Source: Ovis canadensis
Taxonomy: Eukaryota > Chordata > Mammalia > Artiodactyla > Bovidae
Reading direction: 5' to 3'
Assembly: GCF_042477335.2 (NCBI RefSeq)
Contig: NC_091256.1
Coordinates: forward strand, 47,943,001 to 48,007,000
DNA: 64,000 nt
In this document: piece by piece, positions 11,945 through 23,150 of the stretch
Numbering within the stretch: the first letter of the stretch is position 1
Layout: every line of letters starts with the position of its first letter
Program-made: the position numbers and the translations under genes
Notes under the pieces: generated by a model
Databases searched by the model: none
What the model saw: only the letters and a program-made list of their open reading frames with translations
Told to the model about the DNA's origin: nothing

Positions 11945-12885
11945 AATGGCATTTTTAAAAATAGGCTTTATTTTTAGAGTACTTTTAGGCTCATAGGAAA
12001 ACTGAGCTCAATGTACAGAGCTTCCATATAACTCCTTACCACTTCCCATCCACAACCTACCCCATCATCCATAGGCCCCATCACTCTAGGGTACATTTTT
12101 TACAATTGATGAACCTACGTTGACAAATCATTTTCACCCAAAGTTCGTAATATACCTTAGGGTTCACTGCTGGTGTCATACATTCTATGGGTTTGGACAA
12201 ATTTCTAATGATATGTATCTACCATTGTGGTGTTATATAGAATAGTTTCACCGCCCTGAAGAGCCTCTGTGTCTCCAAACCTGTGGCAATCAATAATCTT
12301 TTTTTTGGTCTCCATAGTTTAACCTTTTCTAGAATGTCATATAGTTGGAATCATATTATACATAATCTTGAAAGATGGTTTCTTTCACTTAGTAATATAC
12401 ATTCAAGTTTTTTCATATCTTTTCATGGTTTGATAGTGCATTTCTTTTTAATACTTTCTACTTTCTGAGTGAACCATAGTTTGTTTATCCATTCACCTAC
12501 TGAAGGACACGTTGATCATTTTCAGGTTTTGACAAATGTGAATAAAGCTGCTATAAACATTTGTGTGCAGGTTTTTATGTGGACATAAGTTTTCAATTCA
12601 TTTGAATAGATACCAACAAGCAAGATTGTTGGATCATATGATAAGGGTATATTTCGTTCTGTAAGGAACTGCCAAACTGCCTTTCAAAATAGCTGTATAG
12701 TTTTGTATTTCCATTAGCAATGAATGAAAGTTCCTGTAACTCCACGTCCTCACTAGCATTTGGTTTTGTCACTGTTTGAATATTATATTTTATGTAATTT
12801 TCCCTAGTTTTTTCTTGTGCAAGGAAGATAACAGATAACAGAGAATGAATATATAATGGCAATGCTATCTTTTGTTTGTAGTCCA
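11945..12885 (-). mobile_element. L1 (L1M-type) 3' end
   Basis: Antisense mammalian L1 3' region about 940 bp long. Landmarks in order are 'tacaattgatgaacct', 'gttcactgctggtgtcatac', 'agaatgtcatatagttggaat', 'tttatccattcacctactga', 'ataaagctgctataaacat' and 'ttgttggatcatatg'. Its divergence suggests an insertion older than the ruminant-specific repeats. Confidence 0.8.
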
Positions 12886-12900
12886 TCAATTAATGAGATG

Positions 12901-12945
12901 TTCTGGTCACAGCTGATATTACTAACTCTGATCCTCTTCTCCCAC
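12901..12945 (+). repeat. 45-bp direct repeat, copy 1
   Basis: Matches 16018-16062 with about six differences (both contain CTAACTCTGATCCTC). It may be a fragment of an unclassified interspersed repeat. Confidence 0.5.
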
Positions 12946-13479
12946 TACCAGAACCACCCCTGCTGATGATGTAAACAAGAAAGAAAGTTTTCCTGCATCT
13001 CAGGCTTGCATTGGTTGTGTCATTCTTAGGCTCCCTGTAAGCGAAGCATGACTTTTGCTTCGATTAAATGACATATTGCTCTGCATTATTATCAAGCTAT
13101 TTGAAGTGTCATATCTCCTGAATTAAATCATAAGTTCTGGTAGAGCAAAGCTTGTGTTTATTGATGCTAGTGTCACACCATAAAACATATCATATGTCCT
13201 TAGGTACTGTTACATGAATTGATTCTTTCTGAATTAAAGATAACTCCCACAGTAGTCCATATACATCATTAATTCCTCATCTGACACCCAGACCCTGATC
13301 TGTGGAAAGTGAATTGAATCAGCATAGCAGTTAGAGATGGATGACCATGTACCACAGTTGTGGTTGTTGGAGAGTCTCCTATGTCATCAGTTGCCTCCCA
13401 GGTCTCCTTTTCTTGTGGACAATATGTGGCACAAGAGAAAATTCGGCAGATAAATTTGGTCAATGCACAAATTCTTTGT

Positions 13480-13588
13480 CACCTCTTACAGTTCACAAAT
13501 GAAAAAGGCCAGAACATCCAATGCCTTGCAAATTGTCTGATATATAAAAGGCACTAAATAAATGTTTGTTGAAAAAATACATGAATGA
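13480..13588 (+). mobile_element. L2 3' end
   Basis: Ends in 'ggcactaaataaatgtttgttg' followed by (ATGA)n, the hallmark 3' end of L2. A BovB has inserted directly after it. Confidence 0.65.
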
Positions 13589-13602
13589 ATGAATGAGTTC
13601 TT

Positions 13603-14706
13603 CAGTTCAGTCAGTCAGTTCAGTCAGTTCAGTCGTTCAGTCATGACTGACTCTTTGCGACCCCATGAATCGCAGCACACCAGGTCTCCCTGTCCATCAC
13701 CAACTCCTGGAGTACTCTCAGACTCATGTCCATTGAGTCAGTGATGCCATCCAGCTATCTCATTCTCTGTTATCCCCTTTTCCTCCTGCCCCTAATCTCT
13801 CTCAGCATCAGAGTCTTTTCCAATGAGTCAGCTCTTCACATGAGGTGGCCAAAGTACTGGAGTTTCAGCTTTAGCATCATTCCTTTCAAAGAACACCCAG
13901 GGCTGATCTCCTTCAGAATGGACTGGTTGGATCTCCTTGCAGTCCAAGGGACTCTCAAGAGTCTTCTCCAACACCACAGTTCAAAAGCATCAATTCTTCA
14001 GTGCTCAGCCTTCTTCATAGACCAGCTCTCACGTCCATACATGACTACTGGAAAAACCATAGCCTTGACTAGATGGACCTTTGTTGGCAAAGTAATGTCT
14101 GCTTTTCAATATGCTATCTAGGTTGGTCATAACTTTCCTTCTAAGGAGTAAGCATCTTTTAATTTCATGGCTGCAATCAGCATCTGCAGTGATTTTGGAG
14201 CCCCCCCAAAATAAAGTCTGACACTGTTTCCCCTGTTTCCCCATCTATTTCCCATGAAGTGATGGGACTGGATGCCATGATCTTCGTTTCCTGAATGTTG
14301 AGCTTTAAGCCAATGTTTTCACTCTCCTCTTTCACTTTCATCAAGAAGCTTTTTAGTTCCTCTTCACTTTCTGCCATAAGGGTGGTGTCATCTGAATATC
14401 TGAGGTTATTGATATTTCTCCCAGCAATCTTGATTCCAGCTTGTGCTTCTTCCAGCCCAGCATTTCTCATGATGTACTCTGCATATAAGTTAAATAAGCA
14501 GGATGACAATATACAGCCTTGATGTGCTCCTTTTCCAATTTGGAACCAGTCTGTTGTTCCATGTCCAGTTCTAATTGTTGCTTCCTTACCTGCATATAGG
14601 TTTCTCAAGAGGCAGGCAGGTGGTCTGGTATTCCCATCTCTTGGAGAATTTTCCACAGTTTATTGTGATCCCAAGGCTTTGACTGTGTGGATCACAGTAA
14701 ACTGTG
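13603..14706 (-). mobile_element. BovB LINE with short inverted 5' end
   Basis: Minus-strand BovB 3' portion (tail at 13603; RT peptide blocks LMAESEEELKS, QGCILSSCLF). Near 14671 the orientation flips, and 14671-14706 reads in the plus sense (aaggctttgactgtgtgg..). A perfect 12-bp target-site duplication GAATGAGTTCTT (13591-13602 and 14707-14718) encloses both parts, so they arrived together. The junction forms a 20-bp inverted repeat with one mismatch around a 17-bp loop (14653-14709). Confidence 0.93.
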
Positions 14707-14849
14707 GAATGAGTTCTTACCTTTAGATAATTTAACAGGCACAGTAGTGGACCTCCCCAAATGCTCAAATTCAAAATCTTGAAATTTGTCTATTGCATCA
14801 AATGACAAGAGAGAATTTCCTGATGTAATGAAGGGTATGGACTTCGAGA

Positions 14850-15300
14850 TTGTGAGATTATTCTGGATTACCTGTGTGTGCCCAGTCTAATCACATGAGA
14901 CCTTAAAGGCAGAAAACGTGCCCTGGCTAAGTTATAAAAGGATGAGATAGAGGGGGAAAAGTGAAGAGAGTCAAAGTGAGAGAATGAATTTACCCACTAT
15001 TGCTGGCTTTGAAGATGGAGGAAGGGAGCCATAAACCTAGGAAAGTGAATAGCCTTGAGAAACAGGGAAAAGCCCTGAGTTGACAGCAAGCAAGAAATCA
15101 GGAACCTTAGTTCTAAAGCACAATAAGCTGAATTCTATCAACAGCTCGAATGAGCAGGGAAGTGGATCTTCCCCTAGAACCTTCAGAAAGGAACGCAGCC
15201 CTGTGACACCTTGATTTTAGCCAGGAGAGACCTGTCAGACTTCTGACCTACAAGACTATAAGATAATACATTTATGATTATTTATTACTGCATCAATGGA
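14850..15300 (+). mobile_element. Old mammalian interspersed repeat, class uncertain
   Basis: Contains a familiar mammalian repeat core ('attctggattacctg', 'cccagtctaatcac', 'gctttgaagatggaggaag', 'accttgattttagcc', 'gacttctgacctacaagac', 'taagataatacattt'). I think this is an ERVL/MaLR-type LTR but cannot prove the class. Confidence 0.5.
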
Positions 15301-16510
15301 AAGTTAACACAGAAAGACTTAAGTGAGAGTGAGTGAGCTCTTCCCTAAAAATTTTGCAGGTGTCTGGGCCTACGCCAGATAAACTTCTCAGAAGATTAGC
15401 TGATTGTGCATCAAACTATTATGTCTAGTCCTCCAGCTTCACTTTCTTAGGCTCACTGTATGTCCAGTATATCCACAGGAAAGTCAAACCTGGATACTGA
15501 GTAGCTGGGAAGAAAAGAAGGATTGGAAATGAGTTGTGCTCCAAGCAAAAAGACAAGAGGTAGGAGCCTGGCCTCTTTCTCATGTCTAAGGCTGCAGTCT
15601 TATGAATGTTTTCCCTTTGCAGCTGTTGGTGACAGTCCAGTAACGTGATGGGACCTGGTTATAACAGTAATAATGGCTCTGGCGTCCAAGGACTCCAATA
15701 TCCCATAGGACGTGTTGAACAAAACTGGTTGGAAATGAGCTTAAATGGGGAATTTCCTGAACATATTCCCCATTGTTACAAAGCTGCATTGGCTTCCTCA
15801 CCTACAATTATACCAAGCAGTCACACTACACAGTCTCTAGGGACACGATATTACTAATTGCTTTCAATAGAAGCCGTTTCTTAATAGACATTTATACTAA
15901 ATGCAAAAGAGATGATGGCTTTTCCACCAGAAGTGGAATTGGCTACCCAACTGGAAAAGAAGCCAGGAAGAGGGTAACATAGGAAACTCTCGAACAGTGG
16001 TAACTGTGGTGTGTGTGTTCTGGCCACAGTTGGTATTGCTAACTCTGATCCTCATCTCCCACCTCAAGAAGACAAGGAAACGGTCATCTCCAAGAAATGG
16101 ACAGTAATCTCCAATAAGTGGATTGGCACCTGACTCTTCATTGTACATTTCTTTATTTTACTTCTCAGCACTGACAGGGCCTTTATTTCAGAATGTCAAT
16201 TTGATGAGTGTTAAGTCATGTCTCTGAGAATTTGATCTAAGGATAATTTGTTCCTTGGACAAAGAAGACATAGTTTGGAGCCTGGGGTCGTGTGGTTGAC
16301 CTAACTAGGTAAGAAGAGTTAGTAACAGCAGTGAGGTATGACTCAAATTCTGTCAAATGTCCAGAGTATTGGCCAGAAACAAGTGTGCCCTGGCTCATCT
16401 CACAAACAACTTGAAAATTCCTTTCAAAAATTTTAAATGTAGATATTTAGTTCCTGAGCCATCAAGGCACAATTATTATTAATTATTAGCTAAATTCCTT
16501 GGTGACTTTT
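15301..16510. other. Intergenic, one short repeat only
   Basis: No gene seen. The second copy of the 45-bp repeat lies at 16018-16062. The remaining sequence is not recognised. Confidence 0.5.
16018..16062 (+). repeat. 45-bp direct repeat, copy 2
   Basis: Partner of 12901-12945, same orientation, about 3.1 kb apart. Confidence 0.5.
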
Positions 16511-16522
16511 ACACATTATTAT

Positions 16523-16732
16523 GGGCTTCCCTTGTGGCTCAGTCGGTAAAGAATCTGCCTGCAATGCAGGAGACCCAGGTTCAATTCCTGGATCAGGAAG
16601 ATCTCCTGGAGAAGGAAATAACAACCCACTCCGGTATTCTTGACTGGAGAATCCCACAGACAGAGGAGCCTGGCAGGCTACAGTCCATGGGGTCATAAGA
16701 GTCAGACACGACTTAGCAACTAAACCACCACC
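16523..16732 (+). mobile_element. Bov-tA SINE with target-site duplication
   Basis: Complete Bov-tA (GGCTTCCCTTGTGGCTCAG head, Bov-A body, CCACCACC tail). A perfect 12-bp target-site duplication ACACATTATTAT occurs at 16511-16522 and 16733-16744, so the boundaries are exact. Confidence 0.95.
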
Positions 16733-16744
16733 ACACATTATTAT

Positions 16745-17425
16745 AACTGACAGTGGATCTAAGCCAGCAAACTGGGCCACATATGATTGTTTGACAGTCT
16801 CCACACTGCTAAAATACTTGTTTCATAAATATAGTAGAATTTATTTGCAGTTTTGACCCAGATAGAAGTCTAGAGCTCTTCCCAGAATAAATCTGTGTTT
16901 TCCAGTCTGCTACTATGCAGAGGGTTTTAAGTTCACTTGGCAATTTAGACCTACTTATATGTGACCAGTGAGTCTGTTTCACTTCTCCATACCATAAGCA
17001 TGAATATACCTACCAACTCTAAAATACTTGTGCTTAATTTGACGAGGAAGTACCCTAAGCTAGGACATCATTATGTGAATGCTTAGATAGTTATAATTAT
17101 TGGTAGATAATAATGATCTGTCTTCTCCGTTTGAAAGACAAGAGTTAAAAGGGGGCCTATCCAAGTTTTGGATTTACTATGGAGATAGATGAGAAAGAGG
17201 AATCCAAGGTGGCTTTCAGTGTCTACATTGGGTAGTAAATGATTATGTTAGTGAAGACAGAAAATAAAAGAGGGTTACTGGTATGTATGGGAAGATAATG
17301 AACTCACATTTTAACACGCTGAGCTTCAGGATAAGAGATACCCAAAGCAATTGCCCAATAAGCAATTGGAATCAAAGGTCTGGAGCTTAAGAGAGAAGCA
17401 TAGCCTAAAGGTAGGAGAATTGTAA
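16745..17425. other. Intergenic, nothing recognised
   Basis: No gene or classifiable repeat seen. Confidence 0.45.
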
Positions 17426-17429
17426 AATA

Positions 17430-19080
17430 GTATAGACGCTCTGGAAAATAGTTTGGCAGTTTCTTAAACTAAACATGTACTTACCATACAACCCAGGAAT
17501 TAAACTCCTGAGCATTTACCCCAGGGCTGGGGGGAAACATTTTACACAAGAACTTGTAATTGAATATTTTTAGAAGCTTTATTCATTAAAAATTGGAAGC
17601 AATCCAATGTCCTTTAATGAGTATGGTTAAGCACATTTGGTATATCCATTCAGTATATACCATGGACTATTTCAGTTCAGTTCAGTTTCTCAGTCGTGTC
17701 CAACTCTTTGCGACCCCATGAATCTCAGCACGCCAGGCCTCCCTGTCCATCACCAACTACTGGAGTGCACTCAAACTCATGTCCATCGAGTCGGTGATGC
17801 CATCCAGCCACCTCATCCTCTGTCATCCCCTTCTCCTCCTGCCCCCAGTCCCTCCCAGCATCAGAGTTTTTTCCAATGACTCAACTCTTCTCATGAGGTG
17901 GCCAAAGTACTGGAGTTTCAGCTTTAGCATCATTCCTTCCAAAGAACACCCAGGGCTGATCTCCTTTAGAATGGACTGGTTGGATCTCCTTGCAGTCCAA
18001 GGGACTCTCAAGAGTCTTCTCCAACACCACAGTTCAAAAGCATCAATTCTTCGGTGCTCAGCTTTCTTCGCAGTCCAACTCTCACATCCATACATGACCA
18101 CTGGGAAAACCATAGCCTTGACTAGATGGACCTTTGTTGGCAAAGTAATGCCTCTGCTTTTCAATATGCTCTCTAGGTTGGTCATAACTTTCCTTCCAAG
18201 GAGTAAGCGTCTTTTAATTTCATGGCTGCAGTCACCATCTACAGTGATTTTGGAGCCCCCAAAAATAAAGTCTGACACTGTTTCCACTGTTTCCCCATCT
18301 GTTTCCCAAGAAGCGATGGGACCAGATGCCATGCTCTTCGTTTTCTGAATGTTGAGCTTTAAGCCAACTTTTTCGCTCTCCTCTTCCATCAAGAGGCGTT
18401 TTAGTTCCTCTTCACTTTCTGCCATAAGGGTGGTGTCATCTGCATATCTGAGGTTATTGATATTTCTCCTGGCAATCTTGATTCCAGCTTGTGCTTCTTC
18501 CAGCCCAGCATTTCTCATGATGTACTCTGCATAGAAGTTAAATAAGCAGGGTGACAATATACAGCCTTGACGTACTCCTTTTTCTATTTGGAACCAGTCT
18601 GTCGTTCCATGTCTAGTTCTAACTGTTGCTTCCTGACCTGCATATAGGTTTCTCAAGAGGCAGGCAGGTGGTCTGGTATTCCCACCTCTTTCAGAATTTT
18701 CTACAGTTTATTGTGATGCACACAGTCAAAGGCTTTGGCATAGTCAATAAAGCAGAAATAGATGTTTTTCTGGAACTCTCTTGCTTTTGTGATGATCCAG
18801 CGGATGTTGGCAATTTGATCTCTGGTTCCTCTGCCTTTTCTAAAACCAGCTTGAACACCTGGAAGTTCACGGTTCACATATTGCTGAAGCCTGACTGGAC
18901 TATTTACTCAGCCATTAAAAAAAAGAATGAAATTTTGCCATTTGCAACAATATGGATGGACTTGGAGGGTATTACACTTAGTGAAACAAGTCAGATAAAG
19001 ATAAATGTCACATGTTATTATTTATATATGAAATCTAAAATTAAAACAAGGGAATGGATACAATAAAACAGAAACAGAAG
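17430..19080 (+). mobile_element. L1 3' end split by a BovB
   Basis: L1 sense sequence occurs at 17430-17672 ('ggaaaatagtttggcagttt', 'aaattggaagcaatccaatg') and resumes at 18906-19080 ('actcagccattaaaaaaaag', 'atggatggacttggagg'). It is one old L1 interrupted by the BovB at 17673-18895. Confidence 0.8.
17673..18895 (-). mobile_element. BovB LINE inserted in L1
   Basis: Minus-strand, 5'-truncated BovB of 1223 bp, with its tail at 17673. A perfect 10-bp target-site duplication TGGACTATTT (17663-17672 and 18896-18905) flanks it. On the minus strand 277 codons remain open (18656 to 17823), covering RT motifs B and C ([24 protein letters not shown]) and the C-terminal region to LMLGGTGGRRRRG. 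This is one of the better preserved copies, but it lacks the endonuclease and most of the RT. Confidence 0.95.
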
Positions 19081-19810
19081 CAGCTTCATTTGTAATAGCC
19101 CCTTGACAGGAAACAACCCAAATGTCCATCAATAAGTGAATGCATAAACAAATTGTTGTTATCCATAAACTGAAAGGTGGCTCAGAGGTTAAAGCATCTG
19201 CCTGCAATGGGGGAGACCCAGGTTCAATCCCTGGGTCGGGAAGATCCCCTGGAGAAGGAAATGGCAACCCACTCCAGTATTCTTGCCTGGAGAATCCCAT
19301 GGATGGAGGAGTCTTGTAGGCTACAGTCCACGGGATCACAGAGTCGAACATGACTGAGTGACTTCACTTCACTTCATTAAATGAAATGCTACTCAGCAAT
19401 AAAAATAATTAAATTATTGATAGACACAGCAAGGATGGATCTAAAAACAATAATGTGAAATGAATTAAGTTAGATGAGAAAGAATACATACTGTATGGTT
19501 CCATTAACATGAAACTCTAGAAAATGAAAACTAATCTATAGTGAGAAAAAGCAAAACAATTATTGTCTAGGTGGGGATGGGGGTGAGAGTTATAGAATTT
19601 TTGAGGTGGAAGGATGGATTACAAAGGTAGCCTAAAAAATTTTGCGATGATGGGTATGCTTATGATCTTATGTGATGAGGCTTCATGGCTGTATACATAT
19701 GTGAAAATTCACCAAATTGCAGACTTTAAAACATTCTGTTTGCCATATATCTATTCTTCAACAAAGCTGTTGGAAGGAAGGGAGGAATGGAGGAAATTCC
19801 CAACTTAAAG
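19081..19810 (+). mobile_element. L1 3' end / 3' UTR
   Basis: L1 sense sequence ('aacaacccaaatgtccatca', 'atgctactcagcaataaaaa', 'agtgagaaaaagcaaaac', 'ccaaattgcagactttaaaa'). A Bov-tA SINE at 19172-19375 interrupts it. Confidence 0.7.
19172..19375 (+). mobile_element. Bov-tA SINE
   Basis: Bov-tA lacking the first few bases of the tRNA-like head, with a clean body and a TTCACTTCACTTC tail. It lies inside the L1 3' end. Confidence 0.9.
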
Positions 19811-20490
19811 ATCTTAGAGTCTTGATTTAGAATTGATGAAGGATATTGAGACGTGGTGTATATAAAGAATATAGGGAGAGGAGTCCACAAAGAGCACCAG
19901 AAGTTCAGCCACTTTAATCTTTTAAGGAAAGGACTTATGGCACCTTCCTAACGTGTGGCATCACCACCACTGGTGGCTATCCTTTGCTTCTGAATACTCT
20001 TTTCCAAGCCACTTGCCTAATCTAAGCCTTCCTCTTATATCTTATGAAAGATTCCAAACTAGTTTCTTTATCTCCAGTTTCTCCTCCTTCTAATAGATCC
20101 TGTATTCCATGACAAGATAAGTTTTTTTCTTAAATTGAATTTGCAGTATATTACTTGTACAGTGACAGATTTTTAACACTTTCCCACTATCTACAGGCAA
20201 AAGATTTTGACCCCTTAGGTGGGGCAACAAAGCTCTCCCCAAGCAGACCTCAAGCTGACTTTGTGGCAATAATTCCACTGCAGTACTTGTCTATTCACTG
20301 GCCCTGTGCTTCTTGCTTACATCTGCTCTGTCACAGTTTCTAGAGAAATGTCCTTTCTTCATCTTGGTTACTCAACTGCATTCAACCTCCAAAGCCATAT
20401 TCTTATCTCAGCTCCTACAAAGCTTTCTCTGACTACTTCAGCCCACTGTGATTTTTACCTATTCTGAACTGCACGATATTCTTTTGACTA
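19811..20490. other. Intergenic, nothing recognised
   Basis: No supported gene. The overlapping short open frames on both strands have no known motif. Confidence 0.45.
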
Positions 20491-20494
20491 TTTT

Positions 20495-20600
20495 TTTAAA
20501 ATTTATTGTCAATTGGAGGATAATTGCTTTGCAATATTGTGTTGGTTTCTGCCATATATCAACATGGATCAGCCATAGGTATGTCCCCTCCTTTTGACTC
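20495..20600. mobile_element. Ruminant L1-like fragment
   Basis: Same sequence type as 6240-6335 ('caattggaggataattgctt', 'gttggtttctgccatat', 'caacatggatcagccatagg'). Confidence 0.45.
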
Positions 20601-20637
20601 TTTAATTTATACTTACTCACAGATGATCTGATGATGG

Positions 20638-20855
20638 GCTTCCCAGGTGGAGCTAGTGGTAAAGAACCCGCCTGGCAGTGCAGGTAGATGTAACAGATAC
20701 GGGTTTGATCCTTGGGTTGGGAAGATCCCCTGGAGAAGAAAATGGCAACCCACTCCAGTATTTTTGCCTGGAGAATCCCATGGACTGACAACCTGGTGGG
20801 CTGCAGTTCATGGGGTCTCAAGAGCTGGACACAACTTAGCAACTAAACCACCACC
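20638..20855 (+). mobile_element. Bov-tA SINE
   Basis: Plus strand, with a variant head (CCCAGGTGGAGCTAGTGG) and a short insertion in the tRNA-like part. The body ends in CAACTTAGCAACTAAACCACC. Confidence 0.9.
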
Positions 20856-21740
20856 AAGTTTTGTGATAGGAGAAGCTTTAGTGAACAGAGCAGGGGTAAC
20901 AATCCAAATCCTTTCTGGGATTTGTAGAAAGATACTTGTGAGATTAGAGTGAATTTATATATATATGATGATATTTGCTTGTTTTTTTCTCCTCAGCTGT
21001 CTGCCCTGAAAAAATGTTTTCTTACAAATGGCAAATTCCCATTCTTAAGTTCAAAGGATGTTTCCCAGTTTAAATTAATCACAAGTCTAATTTTGATTTA
21101 GATATGTACTCATGAAACTTGATAATTAGAGCCTAATTCCTGAAAACGCCCATTCCTTAGAAAACATGCAGTGAAAAGCAAAGGGGCCCAAGGGCAGAGG
21201 GGTAAAGAATTAAAAGTCATCAGTTTGCATAGGAAACACCTTGCTTAACCTAACCTTCAAAACTTTTATTACTATATTAGTCACTACAACTGCTTTCTGA
21301 TTGCTATGGTAATAGACTATTTAATGGTCTCACTGAGACCATTGTCTCAGTGAGAACTCCCAACATTTTTCCTTGTTATTGGCATTTGTAGAAACATACA
21401 CAATTCCAAGAAGACAAGGAGACTTCTGAACTTTCTAAATGAGGACTTCAAACTTTCTGGTCTGAATAGGAAGCTGTTTGGGATGATTATCTATCAACCA
21501 CCAACACAGAGGAACTGAACCCCAAGCTAAGAGTTAAAAGGTAAGTAGAAATGAGTCAGGCACAGATGAATACAGAGCAGGGAGAGAATCCAAAGAAAGA
21601 ATAACAAATGTGAAACTACAGAAGTGGTGAGTAGTGATAGTACCTGACCAAAGCTAAGGAGAGTTCAGAGCAACTGAGTAGTGAATGATTAGGCTAGATA
21701 AGGAAGCAGGGACTCACTTGTAAGCCCTGTGGAGTTGCTG
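20856..21740. other. Intergenic, nothing recognised
   Basis: No gene seen. A small local duplication of 'gtctcactgagaccattgtc' lies near 21330-21350. Confidence 0.45.
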
Positions 21741-21744
21741 AATG

Positions 21745-21943
21745 TGAACGTGAAGTCACTCAGTCGTGTCTGACTCTTTGTAACCCCATGGTCTGTAGCC
21801 TACCAGGCTCCTCTGCCCATGGGATTTTCAAGGTAGAAATACTGGAGTGGGTTGCCATTTCCTTCTCCAGGAGATCTTCCCAACCCAGGGATTGAACCCG
21901 GGTCTCCCATATTTTAGGCAGACGCTTTACCAGCTGAGCCATT
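21745..21943 (-). mobile_element. Bov-tA SINE
   Basis: Reverse complement of Bov-tA, from 'gtgaagtcactcagtcgtgt' to 'ccagctgagccat'. Confidence 0.9.
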
Positions 21944-23150
21944 GCTGAACCTTATCCTAAATGCACTAGGGAGCAGCTAAAGAGTCTTTCAGCCAGTTGT
22001 TCAACAAATATTGATTGAGAGCCTTTTAAGTGCAGGCATCCTCCTAAACATTGAGGATACAACAATGAATAGGATGAATAATGTTCCAGATTCCTGACAT
22101 TCCAGAGAGGGAGAGGATGACAATAAATAAGGAAACATATAATTGAACAAGGTGATTTCAGACAATGGTTTCTATTGTGGAAAATACAAAACAAGGCTGT
22201 GGCCGGAGAGAAAGTAAAGCAAGGAAAGGTACTTCACTTTGGATAGTCTCTCTGAGAAGGGAACCACATTTGAACTGAGACCCAAAGGATATCAAGAATG
22301 TGCAAAGATGTGGGACAGATGTTTAGAGTGAATAATAAGGGTAAATACCCTGAGGTGGGAGCTAGCTTGGTCTCTGCTCAAGGAACAAAAAAGTCAGTGT
22401 GCCTTTAGTGTAGTGAGTTAGGAGGGAAAAAGTGGTATATGCTGAGGCTAGAATTATAACAAGTCCCTTATAGGTCATGATAAAAAAATTAGATTTTATT
22501 CCAAGGGCATCTGAAACGATTAGAGGTTTTAAGCTAGGATGGATGGGATATTTGATTTATATTTTTAAAAGATAATTATGGAGAATGAATTATGAAGAGG
22601 CAAGTGTAAAATAAATTAGGGTCTATTTTTAGAATTATAGTAGTAGAAATAAATGAAAGTGGAACAAATTTAAGACATTTTAGAGGTAAAGTTAATACAG
22701 TTGGTTTATAAATCATTAATAGGAATAGGGAAAAGGAAGAAAGTGATAATGATTCCTAGGTTTATGCCTGAGAAACTGAATGAATGGGAGCTATGAATTG
22801 AGAAGGAAGTTGGGAAAGAGAAGAGGGATCACAAACTTTGTTTTGCTACATTAATATTGAAAGCCTATAAATATTTGCGTGGAGATTTTAAGCAAGCAGG
22901 TGCTTGCCCACCAGCTGAGTTCAGATAAAAGGTAAGGGACAAAGGAAATAACTTGAGGGTCACTGATGTATGCAAGGCATAAGAGTAGATGAGATACTTA
23001 TTCTGAATAGATGAAGATAAAGAAGTGATGAAGGCCTGGAGATCTGGGATGCATTTAGATGGTTATCAGAGCAATAGGAACTGGCAAAGGAGATTGAGAC
23101 TGAGCAGGTAATGGAGTGGAGCAGAAAATTGGGAAGGTGTAGCATCATAG

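Noticed and set aside
17779..18348. Long plus-strand open frames across antisense BovB copies (also at 13726, 24089 and 29619)
   Set aside because: They are the opposite strand of BovB coding sequence and recur in every copy; no independent gene evidence.
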